In this document: one piece after another, positions 38,078 through 47,772 of the stretch
How the letters are laid out: every line of letters starts with the position of its first letter
Position numbering within the stretch: the stretch's first letter is position 1
From: Chitinophaga varians
Lineage (GTDB): Bacteria > Bacteroidota > Bacteroidia > Chitinophagales > Chitinophagaceae
Assembly: GCF_012641275.1 (NCBI RefSeq)
Contig: NZ_JABAIA010000001.1
Coordinates: 2,542,001 to 2,606,000 of the forward strand
DNA length: 64,000 bases
Direction of reading: 5' to 3'
The notes under the pieces: generated by a model
Databases searched by the model: none
What the model saw: only the letters and a program-made list of their open reading frames with translations
What the model was told of the DNA's origin: nothing
Translations under genes and position numbers: made by a program

Positions 38078-39928
38078 ATGAGTAAATATAGCCGTATCCG
38101 GAAGCACCATGGTTTTTTCAGGTTTAAACGGGATTTTGAACAATACAGCCTCCGCAAAGCCAAAAGCTATGAGCTGCTTCTACACTGGCTTCACAGCAAA
38201 CTGAACCGTAGTCAGTTCCTGCTGCTGTCCGGTATTCTCGTGGGCTGCTCTGCCGGCCTGGCAGGAGTGGTGCTCAAAATGCTGGTACACTATATCCACT
38301 ACGTTATTACCTACAAGGTACACTTCAGTACCCAGGTGATCTTTTACGTTGTCTTTCCCTTTCTGGGGATTGTACTGACCACCCTGATCGTTATTTTCTT
38401 TTTCAAGGGTCAGTCCCGCAAAGGGATTCCGGCCATTCTGCACGAAATTGCGCAAAACTCCAGCCTTATCCCCCCGGTGAAAATGTATTCGCAGATACTG
38501 CAAAGTGCCGTCACCGTTGGCCTGGGTGGCTCTGCCGGGCTGGAAAGCCCTATTGCCGTTACCGGCGCGGCACTGGGCTCGAACTATGCCCGGACGTATT
38601 CCCTGGGGTACAAAGAGAGGACGTTGCTGCTGGCCGCTGGCGCTACAGCGGGTATTGCCTCTGCCTTTAACGCCCCCATCGCCGGGATGATGTTTGCCTT
38701 TGAAATTTTACTGACAGGCGTTGTGTTTTCCGATTTCATGCCATTGGTGGTGGCCGCCGTCTGCGGCAGCCTGTTATCGAAGATCATTCTCCAGGAAGAA
38801 GTGCTCTTTCATTTTGAATCACGCACCCCCTTCAACTATCATAACGTACCTTTTTATATTGTCCTCGGCCTGCTGTGCGGTTTCTACGCGCGTTACTTTG
38901 TGGTGTTATCGAAGAAAGTAGAACATTTCTTTAAGCACCTGCAATGGAGCGCGTTGCGTAAAGCCATGCTGGGTGGCGTATTGGTGTCCATCCTTTGCGT
39001 GGCGATGCCGCCGTTGTTCGGCGAGGGCTACACGGTCGTAAAATCATTGGCCGGAGGTCATGGCGAAACCATTCTGCAAAACAGCTTCTTCGGGTACTTC
39101 CCACCACAAAGCTGGATGCTGCTGGTATTCACCGGTTGCGTATGCCTGCTGAAAGCGTTTGCCACGTCCATCACCATCCAGAGCGGTGGCAATGGGGGCA
39201 ATTTTGCGCCCTCCCTTTTTGCCGGCGGGTTCCTGGGATTCTTTTTTGCGATGCTCTGTTCTCAGATAGGTTTCACTGATGTACCGGTCACCAATCTCGT
39301 AATTGTAGGCATGGCTGGCGTGATGGCGGGTGTGATGTATGCTCCGCTGACTGCCATTTTCCTGATTGCAGAATCCAGCTCCGGGTATGATTTGTTTATC
39401 CCCCTGATGATTGTTTCCACCACTTCGTACCTGATGGCCAAATGGTTTTCCCCTATCTCACCAGAGCTTACCGAGCTGGCCAAAGAAGGTAAAGTCTTTA
39501 CCAAAGCGCACGACAACAACATCCTGCTGATGCTGAAGATGCAGGACCTCGTGGAACAGGACATCCAGCGGGTGGATATCAGCAGCAGTCTGCGGGAGCT
39601 GATAGAACTCGTGAAAGACGGGCACCGTAATATCATTGCCGTTGTAAGTCAGCAGGACAAACTGGAAGGCATCATCACGCTCGATGACATTCGTCCCATC
39701 ATGTTCAGTCCGGACCTATATGATACCATCACGGTTAAGAAATTAATGAAAGCTCCGCCGGCAGTAGTATCTTTAAAAGACAACATTACGCTGGTGCTCA
39801 AAAAATTTGATGAGGCACATGTTTGGAACTTGCCGGTAGTGCAGGACAAAAGGCTGATGGGGTTTGTTTCCAAATCACGTATACTGAATAAGTACCGGTT
39901 ATTGTTACAGGAATATTCCGAAGGATAG
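38078..39928 (+). CDS. CLC-family chloride channel/antiporter with CBS pair
   Basis: A 616-residue membrane protein with about ten membrane helices between residues 45 and 460. The anion-pathway motifs are GSAGLESP, which keeps the gating Glu of the usual GREGP, and GNGGNFAPSLFAGG. Two CBS domains occupy the C-terminus (about 485-610) and probably bind adenine nucleotides. It conducts or exchanges Cl- and H+. It is followed after 12 bp by kefF-like and kefC-like genes, which points to an ion-homeostasis or acid/electrophile-stress unit (inference). Confidence 0.92.
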   Translation: MSKYSRIRKHHGFFRFKRDFEQYSLRKAKSYELLLHWLHSKLNRSQFLLLSGILVGCSAGLAGVVLKMLVHYIHYVITYKVHFSTQVIFYVVFPFLGIVLTTLIVIFFFKGQSRKGIPAILHEIAQNSSLIPPVKMYSQILQSAVTVGLGGSAGLESPIAVTGAALGSNYARTYSLGYKERTLLLAAGATAGIASAFNAPIAGMMFAFEILLTGVVFSDFMPLVVAAVCGSLLSKIILQEEVLFHFESRTPFNYHNVPFYIVLGLLCGFYARYFVVLSKKVEHFFKHLQWSALRKAMLGGVLVSILCVAMPPLFGEGYTVVKSLAGGHGETILQNSFFGYFPPQSWMLLVFTGCVCLLKAFATSITIQSGGNGGNFAPSLFAGGFLGFFFAMLCSQIGFTDVPVTNLVIVGMAGVMAGVMYAPLTAIFLIAESSSGYDLFIPLMIVSTTSYLMAKWFSPISPELTELAKEGKVFTKAHDNNILLMLKMQDLVEQDIQRVDISSSLRELIELVKDGHRNIIAVVSQQDKLEGIITLDDIRPIMFSPDLYDTITVKKLMKAPPAVVSLKDNITLVLKKFDEAHVWNLPVVQDKRLMGFVSKSRILNKYRLLLQEYSEG

Positions 39929-39940
39929 ACACATCAAAAT

Positions 39941-40552
39941 ATGGCGCGGGTATTAATCAATTTTGCACATCCTGCATTGGAAAAATCCAGGGTGCATAAG
40001 CAGCTGCTGGCCACCATCAGGGGTATCAAGGGTATTACCATCAACGATTTGTATGAATGGTACCCGGATCTTGACATTGACGTGGCCAGGGAACAGCAAT
40101 TGCTCGAAAAGCATGATATCATTCTCTTACAGCATCCTTTTTACTGGTATAGTGCTCCGGCCATTATCAAGCAGTGGCTGGACCTGGTGCTGGAACACGG
40201 CTGGGCATACGGACATACCGGCAAAGCTTTGCAGGGAAAGTATTTCGGCAATGTGATTTCTGCCGGAAGCTCAGAAAGAAACTATCAGCCTGAAGGCATC
40301 CATCAGTATCCGGTACATCAGTTTCTGTTGCCGTATTCACAGACCGCTGCATTGTGCAACATGCAATATGCCGCTCCTTATGTGATTTACGGCGTACACC
40401 GCATGGACATAGAAGATATACGTACGGCTGCGGAGCAATACCGTCATATGCTGGAGTTGCTGCGCGACGACAAGATAGATCCGGCAGCCCTGCCACGGCT
40501 GACTTACATGAACGAGGCATTACAACTTCCATCCCAAACCCGCTCCATATGA
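39941..40552 (+). CDS. KefF-like NAD(P)H oxidoreductase
   Basis: A 203-residue FMN-dependent flavodoxin-fold protein of the quinone oxidoreductase family. LLQHPFYWYSAPAIIKQW and LVLEHGWAYG are the characteristic segments (about 63-92). KefF/KefG proteins bind to and activate glutathione-gated K+ efflux systems KefC/KefB. The stop codon overlaps the start of the kefC-like gene (ATGA), so the pair is translationally coupled and the KefF assignment is well supported by context. Confidence 0.88.
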   Translation: MARVLINFAHPALEKSRVHKQLLATIRGIKGITINDLYEWYPDLDIDVAREQQLLEKHDIILLQHPFYWYSAPAIIKQWLDLVLEHGWAYGHTGKALQGKYFGNVISAGSSERNYQPEGIHQYPVHQFLLPYSQTAALCNMQYAAPYVIYGVHRMDIEDIRTAAEQYRHMLELLRDDKIDPAALPRLTYMNEALQLPSQTRSI

Positions 40553-42438
40553 ACCAACATTCGCTGCTATTTCAGTCAATGGTATACCTGGCCGCCGCCA
40601 TTGTGTTTGTGCCGCTCGCCAAGAAAATGGGGCTGGGCGCCGTATTGGGCTACCTGATAGCCGGCGTGATCATTGGCCCGTCTGTCATGGGCTTCATTGG
40701 TAAAGAGGGAGAAGACATTATGCATTTCGCCGAGTTTGGCGTGGTGATGATGTTATTTCTTATCGGGATGGAGCTGGAGCCAACATTGTTATGGCGGTTA
40801 CGGACATCCATTCTGGGGCTGGGAGGGCTCCAGGTGCTGGGCAGTGCCGCTGCCATCGCCGGTCTGGCTTACCTGCTGGGACAGCCATTCAACGCTTCAC
40901 TGGCGTTGGGCATGATCCTGTCATTGTCATCAACCGCTATTGTGTTGCAAACGCTCAATGAAAAAGGGTGGATGGGCACTGCCGCGGGGCAGAGCGCCTT
41001 TTCCGTGTTGTTGTTCCAGGACATCGCGGTTATCCCGATGCTGGCCATTTTCCCGCTGCTGGCCAGTGGCGCCGCTAATACTGCCGATCTGCATGAATCG
41101 TCGTTGCGCGACAATCTTCCGGCATGGGGACAAACACTCGTTGTACTGGGGGCTGTAGCATCTATTATTATTGCCGGCCGTTATCTTGTCAATCCGCTGA
41201 TGCGTATCATTGCCCGCACGCGTGTAAGGGAACTGTTTACCGCCATGGCCCTGTTAATGGTGGTGGCTATTGCCGTGCTAATGAACCTGGTAGGCTTAAG
41301 TTCCGCGCTGGGTGCTTTTCTGGGCGGTGTAGTGCTCGCCAACAGTGAATACCGTCATGAGCTGGAAAGTGACATAGAGCCCTTCAAAGGTTTGCTGCTG
41401 GGACTATTTTTCATTGCTGTAGGCGCTTCCATTGATTTTACCCTTATCATGGAAGAGCCGTTGTTGATATTTGGGCTTGTGCTGGGCCTGATGTTAATCA
41501 AAGCGGCGGTGTTGATGATATTGGGGAAGGTATTCAAACTAAGTACAGACCAGAACCTGCTGTTTGCTTTTGCGTTGGCCGACATTGGTGAATTTGCCTT
41601 TGTGCTGCTGGCTTTCAGCAACCAGGTGAGATTGATCGATGCCAGGCTTTCCGCGATGCTGACCGCTATTGTGGCCATCAGTATGGCGTTGACGCCGCTG
41701 ATTATGTTATTGTATGAGAAAGTGGTACAGCCGCGGTTTACCCGTCAGATACCGAAGCAGGATGAGCGGTCTTCCGATGAAATACATGAAAAGAACCCGG
41801 TGATTATTGCGGGCTTTGGGCGCTTTGGTAGTATGACCGGGCGTTTCCTGCGGGCTAACGGCATCAAATGTACCATCCTTGATATGGATTCCGACAGGGT
41901 GGACGCCTTGCATAACCTGGGCATTAAAGTATATTATGGCGATGCCTCCCGGTACGACCTGCTGGCGGCTGCCGGCGCTGCCGACGCCAAACTGCTGATT
42001 GTGGCTACTGATCAATATGAGCAGACACGCCAGATCGTGGAACTGGCCCAGAAATATTTTCCGCATTTGCAGCTGCTGGTGAGAGCGCAGCAGGTGGAAG
42101 ACAGTTTTGAGCTGATGGACCTGGGCGTATTGCATATTTACCGCGAAACGGTGGACACCTCACTGCGCATGGGCGCTGACGCCCTCCGGATGCTCGGTGC
42201 ACGTGCCTATCACAGCGAAAGGGCGGCGCGGACTTTCTTCCGGCAGGATGAACGGACGCTGAAGGGCTTATCGGCTACGCGCGACGATAAAAAACAATAC
42301 CTCATCAGTATGCGGGAGCGTATCGAAGAGATGGAGAAACTCATTGCCTCTGACCGTATCAAGACCTGGCTGGACGAAGGGCAGGGCTGGGACCCGGAAT
42401 CTGTCCGGGATGAAGTTCGCGGTGAAGCAGAAAGCTGA
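40549..42438 (+). CDS. KefC/KefB-like K+/H+ antiporter
   Basis: 629 residues from the ATG at 40549. The open frame reaches back to 40354 inside the kefF-like gene, but that part is an out-of-frame shadow. Residues about 5-385 are a CPA2-type antiporter with 12-13 membrane segments (start LLFQSMVYLAAAIVF). Residues about 410-530 form a TrkA-N/RCK nucleotide-binding domain with IIAGFGRFGSMTGRF and an Asp at the end of strand 2 (LDMDSDR). The protein exports K+ in exchange for H+ during electrophile stress or pH change. Its stop codon directly abuts the stop of the facing gene. Confidence 0.93.
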   Translation: MNQHSLLFQSMVYLAAAIVFVPLAKKMGLGAVLGYLIAGVIIGPSVMGFIGKEGEDIMHFAEFGVVMMLFLIGMELEPTLLWRLRTSILGLGGLQVLGSAAAIAGLAYLLGQPFNASLALGMILSLSSTAIVLQTLNEKGWMGTAAGQSAFSVLLFQDIAVIPMLAIFPLLASGAANTADLHESSLRDNLPAWGQTLVVLGAVASIIIAGRYLVNPLMRIIARTRVRELFTAMALLMVVAIAVLMNLVGLSSALGAFLGGVVLANSEYRHELESDIEPFKGLLLGLFFIAVGASIDFTLIMEEPLLIFGLVLGLMLIKAAVLMILGKVFKLSTDQNLLFAFALADIGEFAFVLLAFSNQVRLIDARLSAMLTAIVAISMALTPLIMLLYEKVVQPRFTRQIPKQDERSSDEIHEKNPVIIAGFGRFGSMTGRFLRANGIKCTILDMDSDRVDALHNLGIKVYYGDASRYDLLAAAGAADAKLLIVATDQYEQTRQIVELAQKYFPHLQLLVRAQQVEDSFELMDLGVLHIYRETVDTSLRMGADALRMLGARAYHSERAARTFFRQDERTLKGLSATRDDKKQYLISMRERIEEMEKLIASDRIKTWLDEGQGWDPESVRDEVRGEAES

Positions 42439-42690
42439 TTATTGGATGTGGTGGATGATCAGTTCCGCCACGTGGTGCAACAATTCGACGTCTACCGGGC
42501 GGCTATGGTCGTGCATGGGCTTATCGGAAATGGCCCGCACGTAACCTTCTTCATCTGGCTCAAAACTAATTTCGTGTTCAGCGATGACGACTTTATATAT
42601 GGTTTTGTAGGTCTGGTGTACGGTGTTCACTTCCAGAATATGAGGGTGGCCCTTATATTCAAACTTAAGCGTGAAGGTATCTGTTGCCAT
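42439..42690 (-). CDS. Small conserved hypothetical protein
   Basis: An 83-residue soluble protein (start MATDTFTLKF, end HVAELIIHHIQ) with alternating strands and one C-terminal helix. I do not know a function. Its stop codon (42439-42441) directly abuts the kefC-like stop (42436-42438), leaving no room for a terminator between these convergent genes. The two-gene minus-strand set with 42712-42954 is separated by 21 bp. Confidence 0.65.
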   Translation of the reverse strand: MATDTFTLKFEYKGHPHILEVNTVHQTYKTIYKVVIAEHEISFEPDEEGYVRAISDKPMHDHSRPVDVELLHHVAELIIHHIQ

Positions 42691-42711
42691 TGGTTACTGC
42701 CGTTGTAGGGC

Positions 42712-42954
42712 TCAGGCTTCTTTTTCGCTGTGCTGCTGATGATAATAACGCTTGATCCTGTTTTTTTCATCGCGGGAAAGCTGATGAATGAACCACAGGG
42801 AAAAATAAGCCAGTCCGCTAATGATAAATATGTATCCTATGAATCCCAGTGTGTGGAAAATCCGAAACCACATCCAGTCATTCGTGTAGGCGTACTGCGC
42901 TAAGATAGCTAAAATCACACCTGCCAGCATCAGAACAATTGCTATTTTTTTCAT
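42712..42954 (-). CDS. Small two-helix membrane protein
   Basis: An 80-residue protein with two hydrophobic helices (about 4-22 and 31-55), a YxWxR loop between them and a basic, His-rich C-terminus (KNRIKRYYHQQHSEKEA). No family recognised. It precedes the 83-residue gene by 21 bp on the same strand, suggesting an operon. Confidence 0.65.
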   Translation of the reverse strand: MKKIAIVLMLAGVILAILAQYAYTNDWMWFRIFHTLGFIGYIFIISGLAYFSLWFIHQLSRDEKNRIKRYYHQQHSEKEA

Positions 42955-43113
42955 CGGGGGTAAAATTTGGGATAAAGAATACGATCTGCGGAATCACGCG
43001 ACAAACAAAATGCCATTACCATATCTACGGTACAACAACGACATACGGATGTTGTTCATGCAGATATTTTTCTACATAACGTATACGCTATAACGAAGGA
43101 GTGGGGAATATTG

Positions 43114-44301
43114 TTACAGTTGCAGGCGGATATGTAACTTATTCAGTCCTTTTACCACAAATAACATGGCTACTGCGAAACACATACACCATATAATGCC
43201 AGGCAGGCCCTGCTCTAAAACAGCCGGTAGCCTTAGTCCTAATGCTATCATTCCGAAATACACAATATCCGGCAGAATATAGGTGAGCAGTGGATTAGCC
43301 CCCGCAGGCCTAAAGAAGGAAGTCCATCTGCTGAAATGTTTTACATCTATCAAAAAATACAAAAGTGAAAAAACGGCCACACAAATAGCCGCACAATACA
43401 GGCACCAGCTGGGTGTAGCCTGGATCTTGGATAATTTATAGGCTGGCCTCAACCAGGCACCGGCGATCAACAGCACCGCACAAAATCCTGTAACCCTCGA
43501 TATCAGGCGGCTGCCGGTCAGTCCCAGGTCTTCATCAAAATAAAACAAAGTCAACAGCATCCCGCACAACACGATGGCTGTATGTGCTGCATTACCGCTC
43601 TGCGATGCCAGCCAGCTCCATTCGCTTTTTTGGGCAAAGGGTTGTCTGCATACAATATAATAACCGATACACACCGCGATCATCAGGAAGATAGCACTGT
43701 GGTTTCCTTTAAAGAGCTGGTAAATGATGCAGGCATAGAGGTATGCCCAACCGATCAGTCCCAGTATGCCCCACCACTGCGGCGTGAGATAATGCGTTCC
43801 ATCATCGCCGCCTCGGAAAATCACTGCCAGGACGATCAGGACAACAGCACCGATGCCTTTCATCATCCAGCTGATCCATTTTTGTTTAAAAGTGTACACA
43901 TTCCAAACCAGTATCACACTGCCGTAAAATAACAGCGCCCACAACGCCCTGCTGATACCTGTTGCCGAAGGGTTGAGATCACCGGTATTTACCATAAACA
44001 CCCCCAGCACCAATAGTCCCAGCGTGCGCCACAGGATATGTTTCTGCAACTGCCAGAAGCTGTCGCCTTTATTCAGCCGGCTATTGATAGCGAAAGGGAT
44101 GGACATGCCCACGATAAAGAGGAAGGCAGGGAACACCACGTCCACGAAAGTCATCCTGTCTTCATCAGCGTGAGCGTGCTGCATCCAGGAAGGGATACCG
44201 GCAACGCCGGCAACGCTGTTGACAAAAATCATTACCAGGATAGTGATTCCACGGAAAGCATCGATAGACAGAATACGGCCGGTGGAGAGTTTATTGATCA
44301 T
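43114..44301 (-). CDS. DUF5009/NagX-like membrane acyltransferase
   Basis: A 395-residue inner-membrane protein with about ten membrane segments. The N-terminal motif RILSIDAFRGITILVMIFVN (about 9-28) and the loop FVDVVFPAFLFIVGMSIPF (about 52-70) match the COG4299 family related to heparan-alpha-glucosaminide N-acetyltransferase. It probably transfers an acetyl group to an amino sugar across the membrane; the substrate is unknown. Context fits glycan use, since the CBM9/GHL10/GH92 locus is nearby, although an M13 peptidase gene on the other strand intervenes. Confidence 0.85.
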   Translation of the reverse strand: MINKLSTGRILSIDAFRGITILVMIFVNSVAGVAGIPSWMQHAHADEDRMTFVDVVFPAFLFIVGMSIPFAINSRLNKGDSFWQLQKHILWRTLGLLVLGVFMVNTGDLNPSATGISRALWALLFYGSVILVWNVYTFKQKWISWMMKGIGAVVLIVLAVIFRGGDDGTHYLTPQWWGILGLIGWAYLYACIIYQLFKGNHSAIFLMIAVCIGYYIVCRQPFAQKSEWSWLASQSGNAAHTAIVLCGMLLTLFYFDEDLGLTGSRLISRVTGFCAVLLIAGAWLRPAYKLSKIQATPSWCLYCAAICVAVFSLLYFLIDVKHFSRWTSFFRPAGANPLLTYILPDIVYFGMIALGLRLPAVLEQGLPGIIWCMCFAVAMLFVVKGLNKLHIRLQL

Positions 44302-44420
44302 AGGGGAAAAGTGGTTGACTATCTTCCAAAGTACAATATAAAACTGACAGTATTAAGCCTATTTTAATCGGCCGCTGGTCAAAAAAATTTATCTTTCCGG
44401 CCATAAACCAATTCACACTT

Positions 44421-46469
44421 ATGAGGAAATACCTGCTCACAGGCGTCAGCATCGCTGGCATCGCATGCATCGCCGCCTGCAACCAGGGCCAGTCGACGGC
44501 CGATAAACAACAGGCCACTCCCGACATCCTGGCTGCCAACATAGACAGCACCGTCAACCCCGGACAAGATTACTTTGATTATGTCAACGGCGGGTGGATC
44601 AAACGTAACCCTATCCCTGCGGAATACAGCTCCTGGGGCATTGGTAACCTGGTACAGGAAGAGCTGTACAAACGTCTCCGTCTCATCAATGAACAGGCTG
44701 TGGAAAAACCGGGCGATGATATTTCCCGTAAAATCGCGGCCTTCTGGAAAAGCGGAATGGACTCCGTTGCCATCAACGCAGCAGGTATTAAACCTATCGA
44801 GGCTGACCTCAAAGCCATCGATGCTGTTAGCAACACACAGGAGCTGGTAGCCCTGGCCGCACAGCAGAACATCTTCACCAACGCCATGTGCAGCCCGTAC
44901 ATCGCGCAGGATGCCAAGAACAGTGAAGCCATGGCCCTGCAGTTTTATCAGGGCGGTCTTGGTTTACCTAACCGTGATTATTACTTCAACACCGACGAAC
45001 GCACCACAAAAATAAGGCAGGCTTACCCTGCGCATATCGCGAAAATGCTGCAGTTCACCGGCATGGACAGTACCGCAGCCAAAGCTGCTGCTGCCAGCGT
45101 AGTACAGCTGGAAACCATACTGGCCAAGTCGAGCCGCAAACTGGCCGACCTCCGCGATCCCGAAGCCAACTATCATAAAATGGCCGTTTCCCAGCTGAAT
45201 AAAATAGCCGGCAACATTGACTGGGCGGCCTTTATCAAACAACAAGGCATTAACAGTCACGCAGATACGATTATTGTTGGTCAGCCGGAATTCTATACCG
45301 CCCTTAGCAACGCTATCAAATCGCAGCCGCTGGACGCATGGAAGAACTATCTCAAATGGCACCTGATCAATAGCACCGCTTCTGCTCTCAGCGATAACAT
45401 TGCCTCCACAGACTTCGCTTTCTACGGCACTTTGTTAAAAGGGCAGGAGAAACAGAAGCCACGCTGGAAACGTGTGCTCGACGCTGAAGAGGGTGCTATG
45501 GGCGAAGCACTTGGCCAGCTGTTCGTAAAAGAATTCTTCAACGCTACCGCGAAAAAAAGATACGAGACCCTCGTGGAAGATATCCGCGGCGCACTCAAAA
45601 CACGTATCGAAAACCTTACCTGGATGAGCGACAGCACAAAGCAGAAAGCGCTGTACAAACTGTCTAAAATCACCAAGAAAGTAGGTTACCCGGATAAATG
45701 GAAAGACTTCTCCGCCATGGCCATCAAGGAACAATCATATGCTGAGAATGCAAGAGCAGCGCAGCAATGGTGGCACAACTACCAGGTCAGCAAACTGGGC
45801 AAACCGGTAGACCGTACCGAATGGGACATGACACCGCAGACATATAACGCCTACTACAATCCCAGCAACAATGAAATTGTACTGCCGGCAGGCATCTTCA
45901 CCGTTCCCGGCAAACGTGACGAAGAGCTCGACGATGCACTCGTATATGGTTATGCCGGCGCTTCCACCATCGGCCACGAAATTACCCATGGCTTTGATGA
46001 CGAAGGCCGCCAGTTTGACGCAGAAGGTAACCTGAAAAGCTGGTGGACCAAAGAAGACGAAGCGAAATTCAATCAGCGTGCAGCCGTGATGGTGAAACAG
46101 TTCAACTCCTACCTGGTAGTGGACACCCTGCACATCAACGGTAAAGCCACGCTCGGCGAAAATATCGCAGACCTTGGCGGTATCCTGCTGGGATGGGACG
46201 CATTCCAGAAAACAGCACAGTTTAAAAAGAATGAACCTATCTCCGGTTATTCTCCCGCACAACGCTACTTCATGGGTTATTCCCTCGGTTGGCTGAGCCA
46301 TACCAAAAAAGAAGAACTGGCCAGGAGAGTGCTCGTTGATGTGCATTCACCTGCTAAATTCAGGGTGAACGGACCTTTCAGCGATGTAGACGCTTTCTAT
46401 AAAGTGTACAACCTGAAAGAAGGTGATGGCATGTGGAGAGCGGACAGTTCACGGGTACGCATCTGGTAA
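44421..46469 (+). CDS. M13-family (neprilysin-like) zinc metallopeptidase lipoprotein
   Basis: A 682-residue exported lipoprotein: hydrophobic signal and lipobox IAAC with Cys20. The N-terminal helical lobe spans about 40-400. The catalytic lobe holds HEITHGFDDEGRQ (zinc-binding HExxH at 519-523), followed by ENIADLGG with the third ligand Glu and the family aspartate. NAYYNP upstream forms the substrate edge strand. M13 enzymes cleave peptides of up to about 40 residues. Length and motifs are complete, so it should be active at the periplasmic or outer-membrane surface. Confidence 0.95.
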   Translation: MRKYLLTGVSIAGIACIAACNQGQSTADKQQATPDILAANIDSTVNPGQDYFDYVNGGWIKRNPIPAEYSSWGIGNLVQEELYKRLRLINEQAVEKPGDDISRKIAAFWKSGMDSVAINAAGIKPIEADLKAIDAVSNTQELVALAAQQNIFTNAMCSPYIAQDAKNSEAMALQFYQGGLGLPNRDYYFNTDERTTKIRQAYPAHIAKMLQFTGMDSTAAKAAAASVVQLETILAKSSRKLADLRDPEANYHKMAVSQLNKIAGNIDWAAFIKQQGINSHADTIIVGQPEFYTALSNAIKSQPLDAWKNYLKWHLINSTASALSDNIASTDFAFYGTLLKGQEKQKPRWKRVLDAEEGAMGEALGQLFVKEFFNATAKKRYETLVEDIRGALKTRIENLTWMSDSTKQKALYKLSKITKKVGYPDKWKDFSAMAIKEQSYAENARAAQQWWHNYQVSKLGKPVDRTEWDMTPQTYNAYYNPSNNEIVLPAGIFTVPGKRDEELDDALVYGYAGASTIGHEITHGFDDEGRQFDAEGNLKSWWTKEDEAKFNQRAAVMVKQFNSYLVVDTLHINGKATLGENIADLGGILLGWDAFQKTAQFKKNEPISGYSPAQRYFMGYSLGWLSHTKKEELARRVLVDVHSPAKFRVNGPFSDVDAFYKVYNLKEGDGMWRADSSRVRIW

Positions 46470-46489
46470 TATCATTTTATACATTTCAA

Positions 46490-46528
46490 AAACCTGATTG
46501 GGATTCCTTTCCAGTCAGGTTTTTTTTA
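46490..46528 (+). terminator. Intrinsic terminator of M13 peptidase gene
   Basis: A 12-bp stem with one G-U pair (AAACCTGATTGG / CCAGTCAGGTTT) and a run of eight T. Confidence 0.85.
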
Positions 46529-46588
46529 TTTGTCTGAAAGCCGTCACTCTACATATTGCGCGAACTATTGCCTATCTTGGGAGCATAT

Positions 46589-46617
46589 TTTGGAATTGGA
46601 TTGCTAAATTAACTTTG
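46589..46617 (+). promoter_or_regulatory. Promoter of CBM9-like gene
   Basis: TTTG (46589-46592) and TAACTTTG (46610-46617), spaced 17 nt, lie 13 bp before the start codon at 46631. Confidence 0.6.
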
Positions 46618-46630
46618 GAGCTATAGAGAA

Positions 46631-47767
46631 ATGGGACGTTCATTCAATCATGGGCGACGGAAACCGGTCGCGCACTTTTTTACCATTGCTATTATTGGGG
46701 TATTTGCTACTTGTGCCAGTATTAAAAACATATCGGCACAAACTTTTTCAGAAGCCTTCAAACCATTTACCGGCAAGCCCCGCCACTATGTATGTTATCA
46801 TACATCCGACAGTGTGGCCATTGATGGCCGGTTGTCGGAAAAAGCATGGAGCCAGGTGCCCTGGACAGACGATTTCACCGATATTGAAGGAGATGCCAAA
46901 CCCGCGCCACCGCTTCGTACCCGCGTAAAAATGATGTGGGACCAGCACTACCTTTACATTGCGGCGGTGATGCAGGAACCGCACATATGGGCCACTCTTA
47001 AGGATCATGATGCCATCATATTTCAGGACAATGATTTTGAAGTGTTTATTGATCCCGATGGTGACACTCATCAGTATTTTGAGCTGGAAATCAACGCCTA
47101 CAATACTGTTATGGACCTGTTTATGAACAAACCATACCGGCATGGTGGCAACGCATTGCTCAACTGGGATACTAAAGGACTTAAGACCGCCGTTCATATT
47201 AACGGCACCCTCAATCAACCCAACGACAAAGACCAGGAATGGACCGTGGAAATGGCCATACCGTTTAATGCACTGCGTTTCTTCAACGATGTGCAACGCC
47301 CTTCCGATGGCAGTACCTGGCGTATCAATTTTTCCCGGGTGGAATGGGACACCAATATAAAAGATGGCCGGTATGTGAAGCTGAAAAAGCCGGAAAACAA
47401 CTGGGTATGGTCTCCGCAGGAAATCATCAACATGCATGCCCCTGAAAGGTGGGGATACCTGCAGTTCAGCACACAATCCACCAGCGAAGCAACCGCTCCA
47501 TTCCGGATGCCGGTCGCCGAACCTGCCAAACGCCTGCTGTGGCATGTCTTCCATGAGCAGATGCGTTATCAGGAGCAGCACGGCAAATTTGCCGCCACCC
47601 TTGAAGCGCTGAAAGTGCCTGCCAGACAAACCGCCGCCGATGGCGTTACTTACACACTGCTGCTGGAAGGCATTAGCTCCCAGTTTACCGCCTCCGTCAA
47701 AGGCGGCAAATTAGACGGTACGATTTATATTAACCAGGAAGGTCGTATCTATACTAACAGAAAATAA
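46631..47767 (+). CDS. Secreted CBM9-like carbohydrate-binding protein
   Basis: A 378-residue protein with an N-terminal hydrophobic export signal (about 15-34, ending NISAQ). Residues about 48-280 form a family-9-like carbohydrate-binding sandwich: IDGRLSEKAW, then YLYIAAVMQEPHIWAT, QDNDFEVFIDPDGDTHQYFE in pieces, and WTVEMAIPFNAL. These are the standard marks of CBM_9-like proteins. The remaining 90 residues are unassigned. It is followed after 5 bp by the GHL10-like gene. The two probably act on the same extracellular glycan, but no substrate can be named. Confidence 0.86.
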   Translation: MGRSFNHGRRKPVAHFFTIAIIGVFATCASIKNISAQTFSEAFKPFTGKPRHYVCYHTSDSVAIDGRLSEKAWSQVPWTDDFTDIEGDAKPAPPLRTRVKMMWDQHYLYIAAVMQEPHIWATLKDHDAIIFQDNDFEVFIDPDGDTHQYFELEINAYNTVMDLFMNKPYRHGGNALLNWDTKGLKTAVHINGTLNQPNDKDQEWTVEMAIPFNALRFFNDVQRPSDGSTWRINFSRVEWDTNIKDGRYVKLKKPENNWVWSPQEIINMHAPERWGYLQFSTQSTSEATAPFRMPVAEPAKRLLWHVFHEQMRYQEQHGKFAATLEALKVPARQTAADGVTYTLLLEGISSQFTASVKGGKLDGTIYINQEGRIYTNRK

Positions 47768-47772
47768 CGGTT

